From Pigmentiphaga aceris (GTDB lineage: Bacteria > Pseudomonadota > Gammaproteobacteria > Burkholderiales > Burkholderiaceae_B): a stretch of DNA of 64,000 nucleotides. The notes beneath the pieces are model-generated. The model did no database searches. It saw only the letters and a program-made list of their open reading frames with translations, and had not been told where the DNA came from. The stretch covers positions 2,852,001 through 2,916,000 of the forward strand of contig NZ_CP043046.1 of NCBI RefSeq assembly GCF_008119665.1. The letters are read 5' to 3'. Below are positions 15,368-23,378 of the stretch, in pieces (the stretch's first letter is position 1; each line of letters starts with the position of its first letter). Position numbers and translations under genes: made by a program.

Positions 15368-16576
15368 ATGACCCATGCCACTCGCTCTTCCCACCGTGCT
15401 GCCCGTCGTCGCCTGTTGGCTGGCACTGCCGCCGTTCTGGCCTGCGGTATCTGGTCTGGCGGTGCGTATGCCGCCGATCCCATCAAGATCGGCCTGGTCA
15501 CGGCCTTGTCGGGTCAGTCTGCATTGGCGGGAGAGGCCATCACCCGGGGCATGACCATCGCCATCGAAGAGATCAACGCCAAGGGTGGGTTGCTGGGTGG
15601 ACGCAAGCTGGAACTGGTGCGTCGTGATGACGAAGGGAATCCGGCCAAGGGCGTGACCGCCGCGCGTGAACTGATTCACCGCGAAAAGGTGGCCGTGTTG
15701 TTCGGTGGTCTGGACACGCCGGTGGCCATGGCCATCGTGCCGCTGATCAATCAATCGAAGATGCCTTTCATGGTGCCGTGGGCGGCTGGCACGCCCATCA
15801 CCAAGAACGGCGCAAACCCGAATTTCTCGTTCCGCGTGTCGGCGGTGGACGAGATCGTGGACGTAGGCATGCTTGCGTACGCGCAGGCCAATTTCAAAAG
15901 CGCCAAGCCGGGCATGATCCTGATCAACAACCCCTGGGGCGAGTCCAACGAGAAGGGCTTGAAGGCAGCCTTGGCAGCCAAGGGCGTGGCCTCGGCCGGT
16001 GTTGAAAAATTCGAGATGAACGACGTCGACGTGGTGCCGCAACTGACCCGTCTGAAAGCAGCCGGTGCCGACACCTTGTTCATGGTCGCCAATGTGGGCC
16101 CGTCTGCACAGGTGGTGAAGTCGCTGGATCGCATGGGCTGGCAAGTGCCGGTGGTGTCGCACTGGGGACCGCTGGGAGGGCGTTTCACGGAACTGGCCGG
16201 ACCGAGCGCCAAGAACGTTCACTTCGTGCAGACCTACAGCTTCTTCGGCAAGGAAACGCCGGTGCGCGACAAGGTGGTGAAGGCCTTGATGGCCAAGTAC
16301 CCCGACGTCAAAGGCCCGGAGAACATCACGCCTGCCGTGGGCGTGGCCAACGCCTACGACGCGGTGCAACTGAGCGCGCTGGCGATTGCCGCGGCCGGTT
16401 CCACCGAGGGTGATGCGGTGCGCGAAGGCTTCTACAAGATCGATCGCTACGAAGGCCTGATCAAGACCTACGTGAAGCCATTCACCGCCACCCAGCACGA
16501 CGCCTTGGGCGCGGAGGACTACGTGTGGGCGCAATTCATCGGCGACAAGATCGTGCCGGTGGCGTCGGGCAGCTAA
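15368..16576 (+). CDS. Branched-chain amino acid-type ABC transporter substrate-binding protein
   Basis: The product has 402 residues; ATG 15368 is preceded by GGAG. The signal peptide has an arginine-rich n-region (RAARRRLLAG) and cleaves near AYA|ADPIK; the R-R pair hints at Tat export, although the Sec route is equally plausible. The mature domain is the Peripla_BP_6 fold (IKIGLVTALSGQSALAGEA, RGMTIAIEEINAKGGLLGGRKLELV, DDEGNPAKGVTAARELI). It is the first gene of a complete Liv-type importer, followed 50 bases later by the permease. The ligand is unknown; context points to an amide or ureide-like nitrogen compound rather than leucine. Confidence 0.93.
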   Translation: MTHATRSSHRAARRRLLAGTAAVLACGIWSGGAYAADPIKIGLVTALSGQSALAGEAITRGMTIAIEEINAKGGLLGGRKLELVRRDDEGNPAKGVTAARELIHREKVAVLFGGLDTPVAMAIVPLINQSKMPFMVPWAAGTPITKNGANPNFSFRVSAVDEIVDVGMLAYAQANFKSAKPGMILINNPWGESNEKGLKAALAAKGVASAGVEKFEMNDVDVVPQLTRLKAAGADTLFMVANVGPSAQVVKSLDRMGWQVPVVSHWGPLGGRFTELAGPSAKNVHFVQTYSFFGKETPVRDKVVKALMAKYPDVKGPENITPAVGVANAYDAVQLSALAIAAAGSTEGDAVREGFYKIDRYEGLIKTYVKPFTATQHDALGAEDYVWAQFIGDKIVPVASGS

Positions 16577-16626
16577 GACAGCTTGCTTTGCTTGGACCAC
16601 ACCGTGTTGTCTAAAAGGATGTCTGC

Positions 16627-17505
16627 ATGTTGTTGATATCGGCGCTGATCAGCGGCCTGGGCCTGGGCAGCATGTACGGGCTGATGGCGCTGGGTTTCTA
16701 TGTGACCTACGCGGTGTCGGGGACGGTCAATTTCGCGCAAGGCAGTTCGATGATGCTGGGCGCGGTATTGACCTTCACCTTTGCGCAGACGCTGGGGTGG
16801 CCGCTGGTGCCGGCGATTCTGCTGGCGCTGGCCTTGTGCGCCGCATACGGCCTGGTGGTCGAGGCCGTCGCCGTGCGGCCGTTCGCCAGCCGGGGGTCGG
16901 ACGCGTGGCTGATGGCAACCGTGGCGCTGGGCATCGTGCTGGACAACCTGGTGATGTTCACCTTCGGCAAGGAACCGCGCAGCCTGCCATCGCCGCTTGC
17001 CCAGACGCCGTTGGATATTGGTGGCCTGGGCCTGGGCATCTATCCCTTGCAGGTCTTGATCCCGGTGGTTGGCCTGGCGCTGGCCGGCGTGCTGCACACC
17101 GTGTCTCGGCGCACGCGCTGGGGCACGGCCATGCTGGCCGTGGTGCAGAACCGCTCGGCTGCCAGGCTGATGGGCATTCCGATCAAGCGGGCGATTGCGG
17201 TGGCTTTCGCTTTATCAGCCTTGTTCGCCGGGATTGCGGGCGTGCTGATTGCACCCTTGTTCAACGTGCAGTCTGACATGGGCACCTTGTTTGGTCTGAA
17301 AGCCTTTGCGGTGGCGATTCTGGGTGGCATCACCAGTGCCTGGGGCGTGATGATCGCGGGCTTGCTGTTCGGCATCATCGAAGCCTTGGTGACCGTCACA
17401 CTGGGCTCGGGGTACACGCAGATCGTCACCTTCGGCTTGGTGATTGTGGCCTTGGCAATCCGACCCAACGGTCTGTTTGGCCGCGCGCAAGTGAGGAAGG
17501 TATGA
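16627..17505 (+). CDS. Branched-chain amino acid-type ABC permease (LivH-like)
   Basis: The 292-residue integral membrane protein has about eight hydrophobic segments. Family motifs are GLGLGSMYGLMALGFYVTYAV at the N-terminus, a TVNFAQGSSMMLGA loop and the coupling-helix region MGIPIKRAIAVAFALSALFAGIAGVL. It ends with a four-base ATGA overlap into the large fused gene, so translation is coupled. It supplies one half of the membrane channel. The other half is the N-terminal domain of the next protein. Confidence 0.93.
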   Translation: MLLISALISGLGLGSMYGLMALGFYVTYAVSGTVNFAQGSSMMLGAVLTFTFAQTLGWPLVPAILLALALCAAYGLVVEAVAVRPFASRGSDAWLMATVALGIVLDNLVMFTFGKEPRSLPSPLAQTPLDIGGLGLGIYPLQVLIPVVGLALAGVLHTVSRRTRWGTAMLAVVQNRSAARLMGIPIKRAIAVAFALSALFAGIAGVLIAPLFNVQSDMGTLFGLKAFAVAILGGITSAWGVMIAGLLFGIIEALVTVTLGSGYTQIVTFGLVIVALAIRPNGLFGRAQVRKV

Positions 17506-20171
17506 GTCAGGACGCTTCGGGTATTGGCGCGCGCCTGGCCGCGCGCGCGCAGGCTGTCGGGAAGGCTGCGCCGTATCGTGCAAGCACGGGTGGCACAGGC
17601 TCTGGTACCTGGTTTGGTCTGAGCTCACCGGCACAGATTCTGTCGGTGCTGCTTCTGCTAGGTGTAGGTGCCGGGCTTGCGCTGACCGTCAACAGCTACT
17701 ACGTATTCGTGCTGGCCAGCGTGGCCTTGTTGGCGGTGGTCGGCATTGGTCTGAACGTATTGTTGGGGCTGACCGGGCAGGTGTCTTTTGGGCACGTGGG
17801 TTTCTACGCCATCGGTGCCTACACCGTGGCGATCCTGACTACGAAAGGCGGCTTGAACTTCTGGCTGGCATGGCCCGTGGCGGTGTTGCTGAGCGCGGCT
17901 GTGGGTGCCTTGCTTGCCTTGCCGGCGCTACGTGTGCGCGGGCCGTATCTGGCCATGATCACCATCGCATTCGGCTTTGTGGTGGAACATGCCATTGTCG
18001 AATCGGCCAGTTTGACGGGCGGGCAGAACGGCATCATGAGCATTCCGTCGCCAGCGCTGGGCCCCTTGGTGGAAGCGGAACGGGTCATCGCCTTGCTGGC
18101 TTTGGTGACCGTGGGCGTGGTGTCGGCTGCGTTTGCATGGTTGTCGCGTGGTACCTGGGGTGCAGCGATGCGCGCGGTGCGCGACAGCGAAACCGCTGCC
18201 GAGTCGCTGGGCTTGAACCCGCTGGTGGTGAAGACCGTGGCGTTTTCGGTGTCGGCCGGTTGCGCAGGCGCGGCGGGGGCATTGTTCGCGCCCTTGTCGA
18301 GCTTCGTGACCCCACACACCTTTGGGTTTTTGCAGTCGATTCTGTTCGTGCTGGTGGTGTTGATCGGCGGGGCAGGGTCGGTGGCGGGTCCGCTGGTGGG
18401 AGCCTTGATCGTAGGTGTGCTGCCGGAAATGCTGGCCAGCCTGGAGGAATACCGACTGCTGTTCTTTGGCGTATTGCTGCTTGCCGTACTGCTGGCCGCG
18501 CCGGATGGCGTGGTCGGGCTGGTGCGTCGCATCTACGCAAAGCTGCTGCCGGCCCGTGCTTCGACGGATTGGTTCAGTGACGAGCATGTGGTGCCAGATG
18601 AAGACATCTTGTCGCGGCGGCCTCGCCAGTCGTTGACGGCACAAGGGCTGACCATGCAATTCGGTGGCGTGCGTGCCGTCGACAGCCTGAGTTTCGTGGC
18701 CGACAGCGCACGGGTCACTAGCCTGATCGGCCCGAACGGCGCGGGTAAATCCACTGCCTTGAACATGTTGAGCGGGTTCTATCTGCCCACCAGCGGCAGC
18801 TTCACGCTTGGTGCGCAAACCCTTGCCGGCATGACGGCGCTGAAGATTGCGCGGCTGGGCGTGGCACGTACCTATCAGACATCACAACTCTTCGGCACGC
18901 TGAGCGTGGAAGACAACGTGGCGCTGGCAATCAACCGTGGCCAGCTGGGCAGCTTGTTTGGCGCGACACGGCTGCGCTCGCCTGCTCAACAGGCGCGGGC
19001 ACGTGCCTTGTTGGCCTGGTGTGGCTACACCGGGTCGCCAGATACGCCCGCCGCCGACCTGGCGCACGTCGATCGTCGTCTGGTTGAGATCGCACGTGCG
19101 TTGGCTCCCGACCCGGATGTCTTGTTGCTGGACGAACCTGCTGCCGGCCTGTCGCGCGAAGACAAAGTGAAGCTCGCAGACTTGTTGCGGCGGATTGCCG
19201 ATGCGGGCGTGGGTGTGCTGATCGTCGAACACGACATGGCCTTGGTCATGGGCATCTCGGATCACATCGTGGTGCTGGACGCCGGCAAACACCTGGCTGC
19301 GGGCACGCCAGCCGAGATTCAGGCCAACGTCGCCGTGCAACAGGCGTATCTGGGTGAAGCCGTGGCCTTGGGCGACGACCAGCCAATAGCGGCGCGCCCC
19401 GCACCCGGCCCGGAGATGCTTGGCGTTGGTGCGCTGGTGGCGGGTTACGGTGCCGATCCGGTCTTGCACCATATCGACTTGCAGGTACGGCGCGGCGAAG
19501 TGGTGGCCTTGCTGGGGGCTAACGGCGCGGGCAAGTCCACGCTGATGCGTGCGCTCAGCGGCCTGCATCGCCCGGTGATCGAAGGTGGCATTCACCTGGA
19601 AGGACAGGAACTGACAGGCGAAGGCCCGGAGTCGATTGTTGCGCGCGGCATGGTGCTGGTGCCTGAAGGCCGGCAGGTATTCCCGGAACTGTCTGTGCTG
19701 GACAACATTCGCCTGGGCGCTTTCCTGCAATCCGAAGACCGCGAGGCGCAGGTTGAATCCATGTTGCAGCGGTTTCCGCGTTTGCGTGAACGCCAGCATC
19801 AGCGTGCCGGCCTGTTGTCGGGCGGGGAGCAGCAGATGCTGGCGATTGCGCGCGCGCTGATGTCGAAGCCACGCATTCTGTTGCTGGACGAGCCCTCGCT
19901 TGGCCTCGCCCCCAAGATCATCGCGGAACTGTTTGCGGCCCTGGATCAATTGCGCAAAGAAGGCATGACCTTGCTGCTGGTCGATCAGATGGCGGGGTTG
20001 GCGCTGGCACTGGCAGACCGGGCCTACGTGATGGAAAGCGGACGCATCGTGGCGCAGGGCACCTCGGCAGAAATTGCAGCCGATGGCGCGCTGGCACAAG
20101 CGTATTTGGGTGAACAGGCGGCCACTGCAGACATGCCTGCTGCGCAGTCGAAGGTGGCATCTCATGTTTGA
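17502..20171 (+). CDS. Fused Liv-type ABC permease and two ATPases (LivM-LivG-LivF)
   Basis: The 889-residue single chain has three parts. Residues about 45-345 are a LivM permease (GIGLNVLLGLTGQVSFGHVGFYAIGAY). About 375-620 is a LivG-like ATPase with Walker A GPNGAGKST near 409-417 and Walker B LLLDEPAAGLS; its signature is the atypical LAHVDRRLVEIARAL. About 635-875 is a LivF-like ATPase with GANGAGKST near 669-677, LSGGEQQMLAIARAL and LLLDEPSLGLAP. No frameshift or internal stop interrupts the joins. With the separate permease and binding protein it forms a complete importer. Such three-way fusions are less common than separate genes or permease-LivG fusions. Confidence 0.95.
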   Translation: MSQDASGIGARLAARAQAVGKAAPYRASTGGTGSGTWFGLSSPAQILSVLLLLGVGAGLALTVNSYYVFVLASVALLAVVGIGLNVLLGLTGQVSFGHVGFYAIGAYTVAILTTKGGLNFWLAWPVAVLLSAAVGALLALPALRVRGPYLAMITIAFGFVVEHAIVESASLTGGQNGIMSIPSPALGPLVEAERVIALLALVTVGVVSAAFAWLSRGTWGAAMRAVRDSETAAESLGLNPLVVKTVAFSVSAGCAGAAGALFAPLSSFVTPHTFGFLQSILFVLVVLIGGAGSVAGPLVGALIVGVLPEMLASLEEYRLLFFGVLLLAVLLAAPDGVVGLVRRIYAKLLPARASTDWFSDEHVVPDEDILSRRPRQSLTAQGLTMQFGGVRAVDSLSFVADSARVTSLIGPNGAGKSTALNMLSGFYLPTSGSFTLGAQTLAGMTALKIARLGVARTYQTSQLFGTLSVEDNVALAINRGQLGSLFGATRLRSPAQQARARALLAWCGYTGSPDTPAADLAHVDRRLVEIARALAPDPDVLLLDEPAAGLSREDKVKLADLLRRIADAGVGVLIVEHDMALVMGISDHIVVLDAGKHLAAGTPAEIQANVAVQQAYLGEAVALGDDQPIAARPAPGPEMLGVGALVAGYGADPVLHHIDLQVRRGEVVALLGANGAGKSTLMRALSGLHRPVIEGGIHLEGQELTGEGPESIVARGMVLVPEGRQVFPELSVLDNIRLGAFLQSEDREAQVESMLQRFPRLRERQHQRAGLLSGGEQQMLAIARALMSKPRILLLDEPSLGLAPKIIAELFAALDQLRKEGMTLLLVDQMAGLALALADRAYVMESGRIVAQGTSAEIAADGALAQAYLGEQAATADMPAAQSKVASHV

Positions 20172-20193
20172 AACTCTGCGTGCGCAACGCTGA
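20164..20193 (+). pseudogene. Nine-codon stub of a possible translationally coupled gene
   Basis: ATG 20164 overlaps the last codons of the transporter gene and opens MFETLRAQR before TGA at 20191-20193. The overlap style matches the coupled starts elsewhere in this window. It could be the remaining 5' end of a lost operon gene at the edge of the AT-rich segment. The evidence is only position and frame. Confidence 0.25.
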
Positions 20194-20619
20194 CGATTCC
20201 CTCAGCTTCTCGTCAGAAGCTGGATGAGGCGTTGGTGCGGATGTCATTGGCCGTTGATCCCGTGTCACTCAATGTGTGATGCTGTAGCTTGGAGTGTTCT
20301 TTTTCCAAAGAAAGGAATCCCGGAACTAGGTGGTATTGGATTAGAAATAAAGTCGGCTCGGCGCTCAGAAACTCAGTCAATTGCGGGGATTAGCAAAAGG
20401 GTTCACTAGCCTATGGGTAGGTAGCTAGTTGCGGTCTAACGGATATATGAAATCGGTTGGCGCGGTTTAGTCCTGTACTGCTAACAGAGTAAAAATCAGC
20501 CGGAGGTTGCGTCGCTATGAGGCCAAAGTGACCGATCGGCATGAAATTGGTCGTATAAAGTAGCAGTCATAGTACATAGCAGTTAATGCGGTGTCTAAAA
20601 TTTAGATCTTGAGGAAAAG
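20194..20619. other. Gene-free entry to AT-rich segment
   Basis: About 430 bases without a credible gene. Composition changes from GC-rich to clearly AT-richer near 20270. It contains many in-frame stops in all frames and a GAGGAAAAG ribosome site at its end for the membrane protein at 20620. No tRNA, integrase fragment or obvious direct repeat was found. Confidence 0.5.
20200..20229 (+). terminator. Hairpin after transporter operon
   Basis: AGCTTCT (20204-20210) pairs with AGAAGCT (20215-20221) over CGTC, extended by CCTC/GAGG with a four-base bulge. There is no T-run. It lies 29 bases after the stop and is probably a 3'-end hairpin or weak terminator. Confidence 0.4.
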
Positions 20620-21315
20620 ATGGAAGCTGGTTTGCTTATATTAATATCAGGTGTAATGTGGTGGTGTCTTTTTCATATGCAGAGGTTAGGTGCTTTAGAT
20701 CCACATCACGTGGAGGCAACGCCAGGTAAGCCGGCAATTTTGTTGAGGTCGGGTGCGACGTTGCTAGCGATTTTGCTAATTCCCATTTTTCATGAAGTGA
20801 ACCCGCAATGGATGCAGTTTTTCGCAATGTTTGCTTTGGCGCAAACAGTGGCCGTGGCGTTTACATCACCTGATAGATATAGGGAGGATGAGCAATCAGA
20901 TAAGGTTCAGAATTTTATCGATCGCTTTAAAAGTTCATTGGCTGGGGCTGTTATTGCGAAAATTTTGGCTATAGTTACAGCTTTTTTGTTGGGTCGAATA
21001 ATTGGGGAATGGTGGTTTATTGTTTTTGTGGTTATCGGTTTTTACGTGATAAGTAGTAAGGGGTCGGCTGCCTTGGATGCTATTAAAGCTGGAGGGGGCG
21101 GATTTTCTTATTTAACAAGAGTTGGAAGAGCTAATAAGGTGCATGAATGGGGGGCGGTCATTAATAAGGGGAGGTTTGCGTATTTTTTTGGTTGTACTAC
21201 GTTTGGTTTCGCAATTTTGCAGTTCGCTAGCCTCGAGCCTTTGAATTGGATGAGTTGGTCAGGGCTGATTGTTGGGGCAGTACTAAACGCGGTTTTGTCC
21301 AATGTGCGATTCTGA
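20620..21315 (+). CDS. Orphan polytopic membrane protein in AT-rich DNA
   Basis: The 231-residue protein has about six hydrophobic segments (residues 2-20, 43-60, 65-80, 105-125, 128-146, 185-228) and a basic/acidic cytosolic loop (SPDRYREDEQSDKVQNFIDRFKSS). ATG 20620 follows GAGGAAAAG. Codon use is unlike its neighbours: many TTA, ATA, AAT and third-position A/T. This suggests horizontal acquisition. I recognise no family. It stands alone between the transporter operon and the dioxygenase gene. Possible roles include a defence or immunity membrane protein, but nothing in the sequence proves this. Confidence 0.7.
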   Translation: MEAGLLILISGVMWWCLFHMQRLGALDPHHVEATPGKPAILLRSGATLLAILLIPIFHEVNPQWMQFFAMFALAQTVAVAFTSPDRYREDEQSDKVQNFIDRFKSSLAGAVIAKILAIVTAFLLGRIIGEWWFIVFVVIGFYVISSKGSAALDAIKAGGGGFSYLTRVGRANKVHEWGAVINKGRFAYFFGCTTFGFAILQFASLEPLNWMSWSGLIVGAVLNAVLSNVRF

Positions 21316-21651
21316 TTTTTCGCCTAGGATAGGTTGGGTTTTTTAATATGCTTAGATTTTCTTGTTGTTTTCTCATCGGTTTTTTAAAAGGTGTTGTTTT
21401 GTTGTGTTGATCTTTACCACGCCATCCTTTTAAAGGGGACTGCCTGGGTGAGGCTCGCAGTTCGGTCAAGTTTGATTGGCTATGCACCAAGCTTCCCGTA
21501 GGCCGCGTTGCGCAGCCGGCCGATATCGCCAGCGCCAGTTTGACGGGTTGGCTGACGGGTTCGCTGAATTGACGCGACCCCGCTGAACATTTTCTGTGAA
21601 CCGCAGACAGATCGCTGCGGACATATTCTTCAACGTGCTCGCGGAGCCGAT
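21316..21651. other. Exit of AT-rich segment with composition switch
   Basis: 336 bases without an intact gene. AT-rich to about 21430, then GC-rich. The second half holds a short coding-like remnant at 21492-21572 and the upstream region of the dioxygenase gene. An AAAAGG...CCTTTT inverted pair brackets 21387-21434 and could act as a weak terminator for the membrane protein. Confidence 0.4.
21492..21572 (+). pseudogene. Possible C-terminal remnant of an SDR-like gene
   Basis: The frame ending in TGA at 21570-21572 reads LPVGRVAQPADIASASL near its start, which resembles the conserved PLGRxGQPEDIAxAV segment before the last helix of classical SDR enzymes. The rest does not continue the family. 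Only about 25 codons remain and there is no start. It may mark a deletion endpoint; chance resemblance cannot be excluded. Confidence 0.3.
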
Positions 21652-22632
21652 ATGAAACTCCTGAACGTCCCTGTCATCGACATTTCTCCGTTTCGTCTGG
21701 GTGGCGAGCAGGAAAAACAGGCGGTAGCCCAGGCGGTTGACCGGGCCTGCCGGGATATCGGTTTTCTGGTGATTCGTGGGCACGGCATCAGCCCTGAACT
21801 GATCGAACAGACTCGTTCGGTATCTCGCGATTTCTTCGACTTGCCTGCCGCCGACAAAATTCGGGTCGCCCGTCCTTCAGTAGATGTGGCGCGGGGGTAC
21901 ATCGGGGTGGATGAAGAATCCTTGGCGCGGTCGCGCGACCCGGCCGCCTACGGCAGCGACTTGAACGAAAGCTTCATGATCGGCCCGGTGGACCTGCCGC
22001 CCGCCGACTACGCCTTTGCGCCGGCTGCCGGCAAACACTTTGCGCCGAACATCTGGCCTGGTGCTCCAACTGGCTTGGGCGAAGTCTGGCGCACCTATTA
22101 CCGCAGCATGGGGTCGCTGGCAGAATTGCTGATGCAGATATTTGCTCGCGCCTTGAACCTGCCCGAACATTATTTCGACAACAAGATAGACAAACACATC
22201 AGCCGCTTGCGGGTGCGCAACTACCCGGAACAGCGCGTCACCCCCGAACCCGGGCAGATTCGTGCAGGCGCACATTCCGACTACGGCAGCCTGACCATTC
22301 TGGCGACTGAAGACAAGCCGGGCGGCCTGCAGGTGTGCAACGCGGCGGGCGAGTGGGTGGACGTGCCAATCGTGCCGGATTGCTTCATCATCAATATCGG
22401 CGATCTGCTGGCCCGCTGGACCAACGACGCCTGGGTGTCCACGTTGCACCGTGTGGTGAACCCGCCAGCCGGTGCCGGGGCAGGCAGCCGACGCCAGTCG
22501 CTGGTCTTCTTCCATAATCCCAATTACGACGCCGCCATCGAGAATCTGGTGGCGGGGGAAGCGGCCAAGTATCCACCCACCACCTCGGGCGACCATCTGC
22601 GCAAACTGTATGTGGCGACGCAGAATGCTTGA
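21652..22632 (+). CDS. 2-oxoglutarate/Fe(II) dioxygenase of the isopenicillin N synthase family
   Basis: The 326-residue protein has an N-terminal DIOX_N region (VPVIDISPFRLGG, CRDIGFLVIRGHGI) and a double-stranded beta-helix with iron ligands H208 and D210 (GAHSDYGSLTIL) and H266 (STLHRVVNP). The 2-oxoglutarate-binding R281-x-S283 lies in RRQSLVFFHNPN. The family hydroxylates or oxidises small metabolites; fungal thymine hydroxylase and plant hormone oxygenases are relatives. The presence of RxS favours 2-oxoglutarate as co-substrate over an IPNS-type reaction. It is followed by an HpxZ-like gene 118 bases on, consistent with oxidation of a nitrogen heterocycle, which remains an inference. 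Confidence 0.92.
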   Translation: MKLLNVPVIDISPFRLGGEQEKQAVAQAVDRACRDIGFLVIRGHGISPELIEQTRSVSRDFFDLPAADKIRVARPSVDVARGYIGVDEESLARSRDPAAYGSDLNESFMIGPVDLPPADYAFAPAAGKHFAPNIWPGAPTGLGEVWRTYYRSMGSLAELLMQIFARALNLPEHYFDNKIDKHISRLRVRNYPEQRVTPEPGQIRAGAHSDYGSLTILATEDKPGGLQVCNAAGEWVDVPIVPDCFIINIGDLLARWTNDAWVSTLHRVVNPPAGAGAGSRRQSLVFFHNPNYDAAIENLVAGEAAKYPPTTSGDHLRKLYVATQNA

Positions 22633-22750
22633 TGGTGGGTTGCGAGGACTGGTGCCTCGCGCCTGATGCTTAGGGCAGATGCCCGATGCTCAACCACTGT
22701 CCGCCATCCGACCAACCAACTCAATCAATCCACACACAGGACAACCCGCA

Positions 22751-23140
22751 ATGACCGTTCAATCCGCCGAGATCAATCTTCCCGATATCGTGGCAGAGGT
22801 GGATGCGGTATTCGCCGCCTACGAAAAAGCACTGGTCGGCAACGATGTGGCCATGCTCGACGCCTTGTTCTGGAACGCGCCGCAGACCTTGCGTTACGGC
22901 GTGGGTGAACATCTGTACGGTTTCGAGGCGATCCAGGCGTTCCGGCAGGGCCGCCCCAGCCAGGGCCTGGCGCGTGAAATCACGGCACGCAGTGTGACGA
23001 CGTTTGGAAGTGATTACGCCGTGGCCAACATCGAGTTCGTGCGGGCAGGCAATCCCCGCACGGGTCGTCAGACGCAGACCTGGGTGCGCTTCCCGGAAGG
23101 ATGGAAAGTGGTGGCCGCGCATGTAAGTCTGGCGGGGTGA
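22751..23140 (+). CDS. hpxZ: HpxZ/AtzH-like protein of oxalurate or ureide catabolism
   Basis: The 129-residue protein starts at ATG 22751. It is an NTF2-like fold with the family pattern INLPDIVAEVDAVFAAYEKALVGNDVAMLDALFW, TLRYGVGEHLYGFEAIQAFR, TARSVTTFGSDYAVANIEFVR and TWVRFPEGWKVVAAHVS. Length and sequence match oxalurate-catabolism HpxZ and the AtzH family, which are usually encoded beside amidases of the AtzE/AtzF type. No amidase is present here. This may reflect loss at the nearby AT-rich segment. The symbol is assigned from family resemblance; the exact substrate is unknown. Confidence 0.82.
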   Translation: MTVQSAEINLPDIVAEVDAVFAAYEKALVGNDVAMLDALFWNAPQTLRYGVGEHLYGFEAIQAFRQGRPSQGLAREITARSVTTFGSDYAVANIEFVRAGNPRTGRQTQTWVRFPEGWKVVAAHVSLAG

Positions 23141-23378
23141 TTGGCTGGACGCGGTTTAAGGCCGCTTGGCACTGACCGCACCGCCTTGACGACAGCGCGA
23201 TGGTTTTGCGACGGCCCTCGACGACCGTCTGGGGACTACAAAGTTCATCTGCCTTGATGAATCTGCCACGACCTGTTGCCAATATGTCCTGCTTGACGCA
23301 GTTTGAATGAGAAGAACTCGTATATAAGCTTGGGCTGATGTGGGTCAGCGTGGCCTGCGTCCAAGTCCAAGGACAGAC

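Noticed and set aside
15269..16600. A 443-codon minus-strand frame opposite the substrate-binding protein gene
   Set aside because: Antisense shadow; the plus strand has signal peptide and Peripla_BP_6 motifs.
20160..21540. GCGCAACGC near 20183 and GCGTTGCGC near 21506 as island-end inverted repeats
   Set aside because: Nine-base match in GC-rich DNA is expected by chance over this distance, and no transposase or integrase is present between them.
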